A DNA stretch of 64,000 bases from Flagellimonas_B algarum (GTDB taxonomy: Bacteria > Bacteroidota > Bacteroidia > Flavobacteriales > Flavobacteriaceae): NCBI RefSeq assembly GCF_040513375.1, contig NZ_JBEVTG010000002.1, positions 496,001 to 560,000 of the forward strand, written 5' to 3'. This document shows positions 1-8,609 of this stretch, in pieces. Numbering within the stretch: position 1 is the first letter of the stretch; each line of letters opens with the position of its first letter. The translations under genes and the position numbers were made by a program. The notes under the pieces were generated by a model. The model had not been told where the DNA came from. It did not search any database and saw only the letters and a program-made list of their open reading frames with translations.

Positions 1-638
1 CCAGGTATGATCCGATCCATGAATTCGATCACGCTCACATCAGCGCCCAAGCGCTTGTAGACCTGCCCCAGTTCAAGGCCGATGACCCCTCCTCCAATGA
101 TAATCATGTGTTTTGGCACCTCTTTGAGCTTTAAGGCTTCGGTCGAAGTGATGACGCGTTCTTTGTCTAAAGTGATGAACGGCAGGGTCGATGGTTTCGA
201 ACCTGTGGCAATGATCGTATTTTTGGCATTGAGGGTTTCTTCGCTTCCATCGGACTTGGTGACCTTGATGGTGTTTTTGTCGACAAAACTCCCAACGCCT
301 TCGAAAACATCGATTTTGTTCTTGTCCATCAAAAACTGCACCCCTTTCGTGGTCTGATCGACCACCCCTTGCTTACGGGCGATCATTTGTTCCAAATTGA
401 CTTTCACTTCCCCGGGAATGTCGATACCATGGTCCTTGAAATGCTTGACAGCGTCTTCGTAGTGGTGCGACGAATCCAAAAGGGCCTTAGAGGGTATACA
501 GCCTACATTCAGGCAGGTACCCCCAAGGGTAGTGTATTTTTCAATGATCGCGGTTTTCATTCCCAATTGCGCACAGCGTATCGCCGCAACGTATCCTCCA
601 GGTCCGGATCCTATGACGACCACATCGTATTGACTCAT
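1..638 (-). CDS. lpdA: Dihydrolipoyl dehydrogenase (E3), N-terminal part
   Basis: Flavoprotein that reoxidises dihydrolipoamide in 2-oxoacid dehydrogenase complexes. The visible 212 residues begin MSQYDVVVIGSGPGG, an FAD-binding Rossmann motif. GGTCLNVGCIPSK follows near residue 40 with the redox-active CX4C disulfide. The NAD-binding motif HMIIIGGGVIGLELG lies near residue 185. The gene runs off the left edge, so roughly the last 250 residues, including the dimerisation domain, are missing. The start codon is the first in-frame ATG before the FAD motif. Nothing suggests the gene is broken. Confidence 0.96.
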   Translation of the reverse strand, partial: MSQYDVVVIGSGPGGYVAAIRCAQLGMKTAIIEKYTTLGGTCLNVGCIPSKALLDSSHHYEDAVKHFKDHGIDIPGEVKVNLEQMIARKQGVVDQTTKGVQFLMDKNKIDVFEGVGSFVDKNTIKVTKSDGSEETLNAKNTIIATGSKPSTLPFITLDKERVITSTEALKLKEVPKHMIIIGGGVIGLELGQVYKRLGADVSVIEFMDRIIP

Positions 639-683
639 ATCTTTAGTTTAGAAAAATTATGGTATCCCAATAAAAATCGAGCT

Positions 684-691
684 CAAAAATA
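684..691 (-). promoter_or_regulatory. Possible -7 element of lpdA promoter
   Basis: Read on the minus strand this is TATTTTTG, matching the Bacteroidota -7 consensus TAnnTTTG, about 45 bp before the lpdA start. No convincing TTG-type -33 element is seen at the expected spacing. Confidence 0.3.
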
Positions 692-719
692 CGAATGTTT
701 TTAGGATAATGCTTCGGTC

Positions 720-1109
720 TTAGACCGGGGCCAAAGGAAACTTCTTGGCGATATAATCCCCGAACCAGATACCGAGGATCAGCATGAGGTTCAAAGCGAT
801 TTCAAAGGCCATGGGCAAGTTCCACGCCCCACAGCTCGCCACATAGGAAATATTGAGCAAGACATAGGCCGATATCACCATATGGGGAAGGTAATTTTGG
901 CGCACGACGATCAAGGACGTCATGAACCCTGCAGTGACCGCAGCAGTGAACATGGTGGTCCCCCCGAGCATTAATTTCATCGTGGAAGCCGAACAAAAAT
1001 TAAGGCCGTCGAATAGGATATCACGGGTAATGGTGGTGAATAGAATAAATGAGAATCCGCCAACTACAGTGGCCATGAACGCCAAGAGCGTTCGGGTTTT
1101 GGAAGACAT
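720..1109 (-). CDS. Small four-helix membrane protein, unknown function
   Basis: A 129-residue hydrophobic protein beginning MSSKTRTLLAFMATVV. Four likely transmembrane helices lie near residues 8-28, 47-68, 76-95 and 98-119. The C-terminus (DYIAKKFPLAPV) is short and basic. No family is recognised and no catalytic motif is visible. It lies between lpdA and an Lrp-type regulator, all on the minus strand, with clear gaps on both sides, so it is probably transcribed alone. Confidence 0.7.
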   Translation of the reverse strand: MSSKTRTLLAFMATVVGGFSFILFTTITRDILFDGLNFCSASTMKLMLGGTTMFTAAVTAGFMTSLIVVRQNYLPHMVISAYVLLNISYVASCGAWNLPMAFEIALNLMLILGIWFGDYIAKKFPLAPV

Positions 1110-1186
1110 ATCGGTAAGGTTCGTTTTTTGATGGTACTCCCAATGTACGACCGATATGCAGCACCCGGAAACCCTTTAACACCCTC

Positions 1187-1651
1187 TTAGGTTAAAGTTT
1201 CCATAAAAACGGCCGTACTGTGTTTCACCTCGTTGATGGCAAAAGAACTCTGTGTGCTTCCGATTTGATCGATGGCTGTGAGTTTGTGGATCATAAACTC
1301 GCGATAGGCTTCCATATCCTTTACATGGATGGTCAGGATGTAGTCATAGTCCCCGCTAACATGCAAACAACTACTGACCTCGTGCAATTGCTGTACTTGC
1401 CGCTCAAAACGCAATACGTTGTCTTTGGTATGTTGCACCAGTCGAATGTGGCATAAAACCGTAAAATCGCGCTCGACCTTCTTTTTATCGACCAAGGCCA
1501 CATAAGCCCGGATCGTCCCTTCGCGCTCCAAACGCCGAATGCGTTCGTAGACCGCCGTAGTCGAAAGTCCCAACCGCGCCGCATAAGCTTTGGTGGTCCG
1601 TTTACAATCGGATTGGAGTTCATGTAGCAATTGTCGGTCAAGGGCATCCAT
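1187..1651 (-). CDS. Lrp/AsnC-family transcriptional regulator
   Basis: A 154-residue protein of normal Lrp/AsnC length. The N-terminal helix-turn-helix (DRQLLHELQSD, then AARLGLSTTAVYERIRRLE, residues about 4-44) binds DNA. The C-terminal RAM domain (about 65-145) normally binds an amino acid and mediates oligomerisation; HVSGDYDYILTIHVKD is its typical core. The gene is divergent from a methionine gamma-lyase gene across a 155-bp AT-rich spacer. It therefore probably controls the lyase and itself, as the Lrp-type MdeR does for mdeA in Pseudomonas putida. The ligand is inferred, not seen. Confidence 0.92.
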   Translation of the reverse strand: MDALDRQLLHELQSDCKRTTKAYAARLGLSTTAVYERIRRLEREGTIRAYVALVDKKKVERDFTVLCHIRLVQHTKDNVLRFERQVQQLHEVSSCLHVSGDYDYILTIHVKDMEAYREFMIHKLTAIDQIGSTQSSFAINEVKHSTAVFMETLT

Positions 1652-1806
1652 AGGAAACGATGTATATTCTAAGAAACTTCAATTTATCCAATAAAATTAG
1701 ATATATTTTCTAAATTAGTCAATAATTTATGTTTTTTATTCTAAAATTATAGTTTATAATTGATTTTAATTCTTGCTTCTTCGAATTTTGTATTAAAATC
1801 AACATC
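1652..1806. promoter_or_regulatory. Divergent promoter region between lrp-like and megL-like genes
   Basis: A strongly AT-rich spacer in an otherwise GC-moderate region. It has several A/T-rich near-palindromic stretches (around 1690-1730 and 1735-1765) of the kind Lrp-family proteins bind. GAATTTTG at about 1783-1790 resembles a -7 element for the plus-strand gene. Individual sites cannot be fixed by eye. Confidence 0.45.
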
Positions 1807-3027
1807 ATGAGCTATCAACCCGCTGATCACATTCAAGACTTGCAATACTTTGGGGAATTCGGGGGGGTCAACCCTTCCATTTCCGATGCATCGACGTATA
1901 CCTTCCTTTCGGCAAAGACCATGTTCGACACTTTCGAGGGCAACACGGAGGGCTGCTACCTCTATAGCCGACACTCCTCCCCGTCAAACTTGTATTTAGG
2001 GGAAGCAATGGCCCAATTGGAAGGCACCGAGGCCGCCAATGTCTACGGCAGCGGTATGGGTGCGATCAGTGCGGTGATCTTCCAGTTGTGCAACGCCAAG
2101 GACCACATTGTAAGCAGCCGCACCATATATGGAGGCACCTATGCCCTGATGAAGAATTTCTTGAAAAAGTTCGAAATCGGCACCTCTTTCGTCGACATTA
2201 CCGATTTAGGGGCCGTGGAAGGAGAAATCGGTCCGAATACCAAAATGATCTATTGCGAAGCGGTCAGCAATCCGCTGTTGGAGGTTGCCGACATCAAAGC
2301 ACTTTCAGCATTGGCCAAAAAATACGGGATACCCCTTGTCGTCGACAATACGTTTTCACCTTTGTCGATCAGTGCGGCCCGCTTGGGCGCCGATATCGTG
2401 GTGCACAGTTTGACCAAGTTCATCAACGGCAGCAGTGATTGTGTGGCCGGGGCGGTATGTGCCTCCAGTGCCTTCTGCTTGCAACTCAAAGATGTGAACG
2501 ACGGAGCGGGCATGTTGTTCGGCAGCACATTGGATAGCTTACGGGCGGCATCCATCCTAAAAAACATCCGTACCCTGCACATCCGCATCAAAAAACATAG
2601 TGAAAACGCCCTCTACTTGGCGCAACAATTCGAAAATGATGGGTTACGGGTCGTATATCCTGGATTGAAAAGCCATCCGGGACATGCGTCCATGGCCAAA
2701 CAAATGAACAGCGATTATGGTTTCGGTGGCCTATTGACCTTGGATGTCGGTACTTTGGATCGGGCGAATGCCCTCATGGAATTAATGCAAGCGGAGAATT
2801 TGGGATATCTGGCAGTCAGCCTTGGTTTCTACAAGACTTTGTTCAGCGCCCCGGGCACCTCCACCTCTTCCGAAATTCCGATCGAAGAACAACAAGCCAT
2901 GGGATTGGGTGATGGGTTGATCCGCTTTTCCATCGGCCTTGACGATGACATCCACCGCAGCTACAGGGCCATGAAAGACTGTATGGTTCGCTTGGGTATT
3001 TTGGATGCGGAAACCACCTTGGTATAA
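1807..3027 (+). CDS. megL: Methionine gamma-lyase-like PLP enzyme
   Basis: A 406-residue fold-type I PLP enzyme of the Cys/Met metabolism family. It likely splits methionine into methanethiol, 2-oxobutyrate and ammonia. Family landmarks are YSRHSSPSNLYLGEAMAQLEGTE (about 53-75), the phosphate-binding GSGMGAISAV (81-90), VVDNTFSP (178-185) and SLTKFINGSSD with the PLP lysine K204. The sequence fits gamma-lyases better than cystathionine synthases or beta-lyases, but substrate choice within the family is uncertain. A NhaC-type transporter follows on the same strand and an Lrp-type regulator is divergent, a context that suits amino acid catabolism. The start is the only ATG before the conserved region. 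Confidence 0.85.
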   Translation: MSYQPADHIQDLQYFGEFGGVNPSISDASTYTFLSAKTMFDTFEGNTEGCYLYSRHSSPSNLYLGEAMAQLEGTEAANVYGSGMGAISAVIFQLCNAKDHIVSSRTIYGGTYALMKNFLKKFEIGTSFVDITDLGAVEGEIGPNTKMIYCEAVSNPLLEVADIKALSALAKKYGIPLVVDNTFSPLSISAARLGADIVVHSLTKFINGSSDCVAGAVCASSAFCLQLKDVNDGAGMLFGSTLDSLRAASILKNIRTLHIRIKKHSENALYLAQQFENDGLRVVYPGLKSHPGHASMAKQMNSDYGFGGLLTLDVGTLDRANALMELMQAENLGYLAVSLGFYKTLFSAPGTSTSSEIPIEEQQAMGLGDGLIRFSIGLDDDIHRSYRAMKDCMVRLGILDAETTLV

Positions 3028-3089
3028 GTCCGCTTTTTGCGTAAGCAAGGTCAAAGTCGTAATATTACGATGTGACTAACTGATACCTT

Positions 3090-4583
3090 ATGCCAACGAG
3101 CCAGAAAAAACCGAAATACCGCGAAGACGAAAATGTAGTAGAAAACAAGGAGCTGAATATTTGGGAAGCCCTGATCCCCGTATTCGCCCTTGTAGCCATG
3201 TTGGCCTATAACGTCTATGTCTTCGGCGACGACGCCCTGAGCGGCTCCAACCAGTTTATCCTGCTTTTAGGGGGAGCGGTAGCCGCCATCATCGGATTTT
3301 TCAATAAAGTATCCTACAAACAGATGTTGGCCGAAGTGGCCGAGAACGTACGGTCGACCACCGGCGCCCTGTTGATACTGTTAATGGTCGGTGCCTTATC
3401 GGGCACTTGGCTGGTTTCGGGTATCATTCCCGCTATGATCTATTACGGGCTTCAGATTTTGAACCCGACCATCTTTTTGGCCGCCTGCGTTATCATCTGT
3501 GCCATCATAAGCATCGCCACGGGAAGCAGTTGGACGACGGCGGCCACGGTAGGTATCGCCTTGATCGGTATCGGTGAAGCCTTGGGTATTTCATTGGGTA
3601 TGACGGCAGGTGCGGTCTTGTCAGGCGCCTATTTTGGCGATAAGATGTCACCGTTGAGCGATACGACCAATTTGGCCCCTGCCATGGCCGGAGGTGAGTT
3701 GTTTGCCCATATCCGTTATATGGCCTGGACTACCATACCGACGATTTCGGTCACCTTGTTGGTATTCATTATTTTAGGATTTACCATTGACACTTCGGGT
3801 GTGGCCGACACCGATGCCATATTGACCACTATTGGATCGACCTTTTCGATCAATGGGTGGTTGTTCTTGGTTCCCCTTGCAGTGATCTTCATGATCGTAA
3901 AGAAGGCTCCGCCATTATTGGCGTTGCTGATCGGCACCCTTTTGGGTGGCGTGTTCGCCTTGATCTTCCAACCCGACATCGTGGCACGTATTGCAGGAAG
4001 CAGCTCACTGGATTTCACCTCGGCCTATAAAGGCATTTTGAATGCGATCACGGTCGACACGGCCATTGAGACCCCAGACCCGGCTTTGAACGACCTGTTT
4101 TCATCGGGTGGGATGGCCGGCATGTTGGGCACCATTTGGCTCATCGTCTGCGCCATGGTGTTCGGTGGGGTTATGGACGGTATCGGCGCCCTTGAACGCA
4201 TCACCAAATCCTTACTCAATCTCGCCAAAACGACCTTTGGCCTCTTCGCCAGTACGGTGGGTAGTTGTTTGGCACTGAACGTTACGGCCTCCGACCAGTA
4301 CCTTGCCTTGGTCGTACCCGGCAAGATGTTCTCGAAAGCGTATAAGGAGCGCGGACTGGCGCCTGAAAATTTGAGTCGGACCCTCGAGGATTCCGGAACG
4401 GTGACCTCGGTATTGGTGCCGTGGAACACCTGCGGGGCCTACCATAGTGGCGTTTTGGGGGTTGCCGTTGGCGATTATTTCCTCTATGCCATCTTCAATT
4501 GGCTGAGTCCGTTTATGACGTTGACCTTCGCCGCCTTGCAGATCAAGATCAAGCAATTGGTCACTCCTGCCGAAACCGCATAA
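3090..4583 (+). CDS. nhaC: NhaC-family antiporter, possible methionine transporter
   Basis: A 497-residue integral membrane protein with about 11 hydrophobic helices and a polar N-terminus. Core family motifs are ATGSSWTTAATVGIALIGIGEALG near 146-170, AYFGDKMSPLSDTTN near 180-195, and TVTSVLVPWNTCGAY near 435-450. It is probably a sodium-coupled exchanger in the cytoplasmic membrane. The NhaC superfamily also holds amino acid carriers, including the predicted methionine transporter MetT. Its position 62 bp after a methionine gamma-lyase gene makes methionine uptake a reasonable alternative to sodium/proton exchange. Substrate is inferred from context only. Confidence 0.85.
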   Translation: MPTSQKKPKYREDENVVENKELNIWEALIPVFALVAMLAYNVYVFGDDALSGSNQFILLLGGAVAAIIGFFNKVSYKQMLAEVAENVRSTTGALLILLMVGALSGTWLVSGIIPAMIYYGLQILNPTIFLAACVIICAIISIATGSSWTTAATVGIALIGIGEALGISLGMTAGAVLSGAYFGDKMSPLSDTTNLAPAMAGGELFAHIRYMAWTTIPTISVTLLVFIILGFTIDTSGVADTDAILTTIGSTFSINGWLFLVPLAVIFMIVKKAPPLLALLIGTLLGGVFALIFQPDIVARIAGSSSLDFTSAYKGILNAITVDTAIETPDPALNDLFSSGGMAGMLGTIWLIVCAMVFGGVMDGIGALERITKSLLNLAKTTFGLFASTVGSCLALNVTASDQYLALVVPGKMFSKAYKERGLAPENLSRTLEDSGTVTSVLVPWNTCGAYHSGVLGVAVGDYFLYAIFNWLSPFMTLTFAALQIKIKQLVTPAETA

Positions 4584-4645
4584 AGAAATTCCCATTTGAT
4601 TGATTTTAGTGTCTTGGTTTAGTACCTTCACCTAAAATTTCAAAC

Positions 4646-5152
4646 ATGGCAACAATAACCCTAGGTGGCAACCCGGTCCAAACCGTTGGTGTGCTACCCG
4701 CAGCGAATACAAAAGCACCCGATTTCACCTTGGTCAAAGAAGATCTTTCAGAAGCTTCATTGGCTGATTACTCGGGATCTAAAGTGGTGATGAATATCTT
4801 TCCTAGCGTTGATACCGGTACCTGTGCCCAGTCAGTGCGCCAATTCAACCAAGAAGCCGCCGAATTGGAAAATACCCAAGTCCTCTGCATTTCACGCGAC
4901 CTCCCTTTCGCCCAGAAACGCTTTTGTGGGGCCGAAGGCATCGAAAACGTGCACATGCTTTCCGATTTCCGCGATGGGGGTTTCAGCGATGCATACGGAT
5001 TGACCTTCGCCGATGGGGCCTTGAAAGGATTGAGTTCGCGATGCGTGGTCGTTTTGAATACGGCCGGTGAAGTCGTCTATACGGAGCAAGTCGCTGAAAC
5101 AGCCGATGAACCGAACTACAAAGCGGCCCTTGAAGCCTTGATGGATGCCTAA
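4646..5152 (+). CDS. tpx: Thiol peroxidase (atypical 2-Cys peroxiredoxin)
   Basis: Reduces hydrogen peroxide and lipid hydroperoxides using thioredoxin. At 168 residues it is the usual Tpx length. The peroxidatic cysteine is C60 in SVDTGTCAQSVRQFN and the resolving cysteine is C94 in KRFCGAEG, the same spacing as in E. coli Tpx. The first residues MATITLGGNPV match the family N-terminus. A -7-like TAGTACCTTC lies about 35 bp upstream of the start. Its 3' end overlaps dgkA by 8 bp, so the two are likely translationally coupled. Confidence 0.96.
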   Translation: MATITLGGNPVQTVGVLPAANTKAPDFTLVKEDLSEASLADYSGSKVVMNIFPSVDTGTCAQSVRQFNQEAAELENTQVLCISRDLPFAQKRFCGAEGIENVHMLSDFRDGGFSDAYGLTFADGALKGLSSRCVVVLNTAGEVVYTEQVAETADEPNYKAALEALMDA

Positions 5153-5519
5153 GGAATCGTTTCTCAAGAACCGGATCCGGAGTGTGGGATTCGCGTTCAA
5201 GGGGCTGTTCTTGTTGCTACGCACGGAAGCGAGCATCAAAATCCAATTTTTCATTGCCCTTTTGGCCACTGCCGCCGGCTTTTATTTCGAAATCTCGCGT
5301 GAAGAGTGGATGGTACAATTGTTGGCCATTGGCCTGGTGATGGGCATTGAAGGTTTGAATACCGCCGTCGAGAAGATCTCGGATTTCGTGCACCCCGAAT
5401 ACCATAAAAAAATAGGCTTTATCAAAGATATCGCCGCAGGGGCCGTGATGGCCGTGTCGTTGATCGCCGGGGTGATCGGTCTCATCATCTACCTCCCGAA
5501 ATTGATAGGAACATCCTAA
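5145..5519 (+). CDS. dgkA: Diacylglycerol kinase / undecaprenol kinase family
   Basis: A 124-residue cytoplasmic-membrane lipid kinase with three transmembrane helices (about 33-50, 57-72, 97-118). The DgkA signature EGLNTAVEKISD sits near 66-77 and KDIAAGAV near 92-99; their acidic and asparagine residues form the metal and ATP site. The N-terminal FKGLFLLLRTEASIKIQ is an amphipathic family element with the conserved glutamate. Substrate may be undecaprenol, as in Bacillus DgkA, rather than diacylglycerol. It overlaps tpx and precedes ftsK by 49 bp. Confidence 0.93.
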   Translation: MPKESFLKNRIRSVGFAFKGLFLLLRTEASIKIQFFIALLATAAGFYFEISREEWMVQLLAIGLVMGIEGLNTAVEKISDFVHPEYHKKIGFIKDIAAGAVMAVSLIAGVIGLIIYLPKLIGTS

Positions 5520-5568
5520 ACACACTTTCGCAACGTAAATTTGTAACTTAGTCACCTTTCGAACCTAC

Positions 5569-7929
5569 ATGGCCAAAAAACGGAGAAAATCAAAAGCGAC
5601 CCCTCGTAAAACGAAGACCAAAACGGGCTTGTCAAAACAGAACAAGGTCATTTTGGGCAGTTTGCTCATCGTATTATCGATCGCGCTCTTCTTTTCGTTT
5701 TTGTCCTTTTATTTCACCTGGCAGGAAGACCAAAGTACCCTCTCCCAATTCGCCCAACGCGATACCGCGGCAGAAAACCTTTTGAACAAATTCGGAGCGG
5801 GAGTCAGCCATTTCTTTATGTACAGAGGATTCGGCCTGGCTTCCTTCACCTTTCCGATACTCTTGGCGATTACGGGACTGTATCTGTTTTTGGGATTGGA
5901 TGGTAAACGTTTGTGGAGCAAATGGATTTGGGGTCTGATCGGGATCATCTGGCTTTCCATCGCCCTTGGGTTCTTCGCCTTTGAACAACCCCTTTTGGGT
6001 GGATTGATCGGTTACGAAATGAACGACTTTTTGCAAGATTATACGGGTAAGATCGGGGTGTTCCTGCTCTTGATTTTCACCCTAATCGTCATCATGGTGC
6101 GGCTGTTCAATTTTTCACCCGAGGCCATCGGTGCCTATTTACGGGGCTTACGGCCTTCCAAACCCAAAGTTGGGAGCACGCCCGATCCGGAAGTTGTAGC
6201 GGCTGAAGCGACTATCGACCTCTCGGTAGACAATCCTTCTGACGAGCCTCTCGACACCTACACCCATAAAGAGGACATTCCGCCCTTGCGACCTGAGACC
6301 GGGTTGGACGTTAACTTGCCCGAACCTGAAGTGGAAGAACCGAAAATCGATTTGGAGGTGGCCAAAGTGGCCGATGAGAAAGAGGAAAAAAACAACAAGG
6401 CCGAACAATTGGTCAAGGATTACGGGGAGTTCGATCCAAAATTGGAATTGGGCAATTACAAGTTCCCACCGTTGAACCTGCTTGATCCCCACGGCGCTTC
6501 TGGCGGGATCACCATCAATCAGGAAGAACTCGAAGAGAACAAGAACAAGATCGTCAGTACGCTGAAGAACTATAAGATCGGCATCGCCCAGATCAAAGCG
6601 ACCATCGGTCCGACGGTCACCTTGTATGAAATCGTTCCTGAAGCAGGCATCCGGATTTCAAAGATCAAAAACCTGGAAGACGATATTGCGCTATCCTTAG
6701 CTGCATTGGGCATCCGGATCATCGCCCCGATTCCCGGAAAGGGCACCATCGGTATCGAAGTGCCCAATAAGAACGCTTCGGTGGTTTCGATGCGATCGGT
6801 CATCGCCTCAACTAAGTTCCAGAAGGCCGAAATGCAGTTGCCCATCGCCTTCGGAAAGACGATCAGTAATGAGACCTTCGTGGTCGACCTGGCGAAAATG
6901 CCCCATATGCTGATGGCCGGTGCTACCGGACAAGGGAAATCAGTCGGGCTCAACGCCGTGATCACCTCCTTGCTCTATAAAAAGCATCCAGCCGAGATCA
7001 AATTCGTCTTGGTCGATCCCAAAAAGGTAGAGCTGACCCTTTACAATAAAATCGAGCGGCATTTTTTGGCCAAGTTGCCCGATTCGGAAGAAGCGATCAT
7101 TACCGACAACACCAAGGTCATCCATACCTTGAACTCGCTTTGTATCGAGATGGACAACCGTTATGAGCTATTGAAAATGGCCATGGTACGGAACATCAAA
7201 GAATACAATGCCAAATTCAAGGCCCGCAAACTCAATCCGAACGACGGGCATCAGTTCTTGCCCTATATCGTATTGGTCATTGACGAGTTCGCCGACCTTA
7301 TCATGACGGCCGGCAAGGAGGTCGAAGCCCCGATCGCCCGTCTGGCCCAATTGGCGCGTGCCATCGGTATCCATTTGATCATTGCGACCCAACGGCCATC
7401 GGTAAATGTCATTACCGGGATCATCAAAGCGAATTTCCCGGCACGGATCGCCTTCCGCGTGACTTCTAAAATCGACTCCCGAACCATTTTGGATGCCCAA
7501 GGGGCCGACCAGCTTATCGGGCGGGGCGATATGCTCTTTACCCAAGGCAATGATGTGACCCGATTGCAATGTGCCTTCGTCGACACCCCGGAAGTCGAAA
7601 AGATTACCGAATATATCGGATCGCAGCGCGCCTACCCTGACGCCCATTTACTGCCAGAATATGTCGGTGAGGATTCTGGCACGGCAATTGATTATGACAT
7701 CTCGGATCGTGATGCCATGTTCCGACAGGCGGCCGAAGTGATCGTGATCGCGCAACAGGGTTCGGCATCGTTGATCCAACGTAAACTGAAATTAGGGTAC
7801 AACCGGGCAGGGCGTATCATCGACCAATTGGAAGCCGCGGGGATCGTAGGTCCCTTCGAAGGCAGTAAAGCCCGCCAAGTATTGGTCCCCGATATGCACA
7901 GCTTGGATCAGCTCCTACAAAATGAATAA
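5569..7929 (+). CDS. ftsK: DNA translocase FtsK/SpoIIIE
   Basis: Septum-anchored motor that pumps chromosomal DNA during division and activates XerCD at dif. The protein has 786 residues: a lysine/arginine-rich start, four membrane helices (about 25-50, 80-105, 115-137, 155-180), an acidic linker to about 290, then the motor. Walker A is GATGQGKS with K457. Walker B is IVLVIDEF with D572 and E573. The C-terminal gamma winged helix (about 705-780, QGSASLIQRKLKLGYNRAGRIID) recognises KOPS-like sequences. The linker is short compared with E. coli FtsK, as is usual outside Proteobacteria. Confidence 0.97.
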   Translation: MAKKRRKSKATPRKTKTKTGLSKQNKVILGSLLIVLSIALFFSFLSFYFTWQEDQSTLSQFAQRDTAAENLLNKFGAGVSHFFMYRGFGLASFTFPILLAITGLYLFLGLDGKRLWSKWIWGLIGIIWLSIALGFFAFEQPLLGGLIGYEMNDFLQDYTGKIGVFLLLIFTLIVIMVRLFNFSPEAIGAYLRGLRPSKPKVGSTPDPEVVAAEATIDLSVDNPSDEPLDTYTHKEDIPPLRPETGLDVNLPEPEVEEPKIDLEVAKVADEKEEKNNKAEQLVKDYGEFDPKLELGNYKFPPLNLLDPHGASGGITINQEELEENKNKIVSTLKNYKIGIAQIKATIGPTVTLYEIVPEAGIRISKIKNLEDDIALSLAALGIRIIAPIPGKGTIGIEVPNKNASVVSMRSVIASTKFQKAEMQLPIAFGKTISNETFVVDLAKMPHMLMAGATGQGKSVGLNAVITSLLYKKHPAEIKFVLVDPKKVELTLYNKIERHFLAKLPDSEEAIITDNTKVIHTLNSLCIEMDNRYELLKMAMVRNIKEYNAKFKARKLNPNDGHQFLPYIVLVIDEFADLIMTAGKEVEAPIARLAQLARAIGIHLIIATQRPSVNVITGIIKANFPARIAFRVTSKIDSRTILDAQGADQLIGRGDMLFTQGNDVTRLQCAFVDTPEVEKITEYIGSQRAYPDAHLLPEYVGEDSGTAIDYDISDRDAMFRQAAEVIVIAQQGSASLIQRKLKLGYNRAGRIIDQLEAAGIVGPFEGSKARQVLVPDMHSLDQLLQNE

Positions 7930-7960
7930 CATGAACCCGGGTGGTTCTTAGCAAAACAGC

Positions 7961-8605
7961 ATGAAAAAAACACTTATCCCCGCTTTGTTCCTCGCTTTGA
8001 CCGGTATGGTCAATGCCCAAAATTCCCCTAAGGCCAAAGCCTTATTGGACGAGGTCTATCAAAAGGTCACCTCCTACGACAACATCCAGGTCGACTTCAA
8101 ATATGCCTTGGAGAATACCGAGGCGAATACCAAAAGTGAAACCCAAGGGAACGCCACCTTACAAGGCGATAAATACCTGGTCGATCTCTTTGGTTCCCAA
8201 CAGCTGTTCGACGGTAAAAAAGTATACACCATCGTGCCCGACAATGAGGAAGTGACCATCGAAGATCGGGGTGATGATGAAGATACGGTGACCCCTTCGA
8301 AGATGTTGACCTTCTACCGCGAAGGCCATACCTACCAGTGGGACATCCTTCAAAACATACAGGGACGCAGCATCCAATTCGTCAAATTGACGCCCATTGA
8401 TTCGAACTCCGAGATCAAGACGATATTATTGGGTATCGATGCCAACACCAAGCACATTTACAAACTGATCGAAACGGGTAAAAACGGCACCAAAACCACG
8501 ATTACCGTTAATTCTTTCAAAACCGATCAGCCTTTGTCAAAAAGCTTATTTACTTTTGACGAGGCCAAATACACCGATGAGGGGTATTACATCATAAGAA
8601 ATTAG
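7961..8605 (+). CDS. lolA: Outer-membrane lipoprotein carrier LolA-like
   Basis: A periplasmic chaperone-type protein of 214 residues. The signal peptide is MKKTLIPALFLALTGMVNA with cleavage before QNSPKAK. The mature part begins with the LolA-type KALLDEVYQKVTSYDNIQVDFKY and continues as a beta-rich half barrel with DLFGSQQLFDGKKVYTIVPDNEEV and ILLGIDANTKHIYKL. It lies between ftsK and an LPS-export permease gene (gaps 31 and 4 bp), an envelope-biogenesis context conserved in flavobacteria. Lipoprotein transport is inferred from the family. Confidence 0.9.
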   Translation: MKKTLIPALFLALTGMVNAQNSPKAKALLDEVYQKVTSYDNIQVDFKYALENTEANTKSETQGNATLQGDKYLVDLFGSQQLFDGKKVYTIVPDNEEVTIEDRGDDEDTVTPSKMLTFYREGHTYQWDILQNIQGRSIQFVKLTPIDSNSEIKTILLGIDANTKHIYKLIETGKNGTKTTITVNSFKTDQPLSKSLFTFDEAKYTDEGYYIIRN

Positions 8606-8609
8606 TGTT

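Noticed and set aside
1..638. Truncated lpdA pseudogene
   Set aside because: The gene is open to the window edge with intact motifs; the loss is due to the window boundary.
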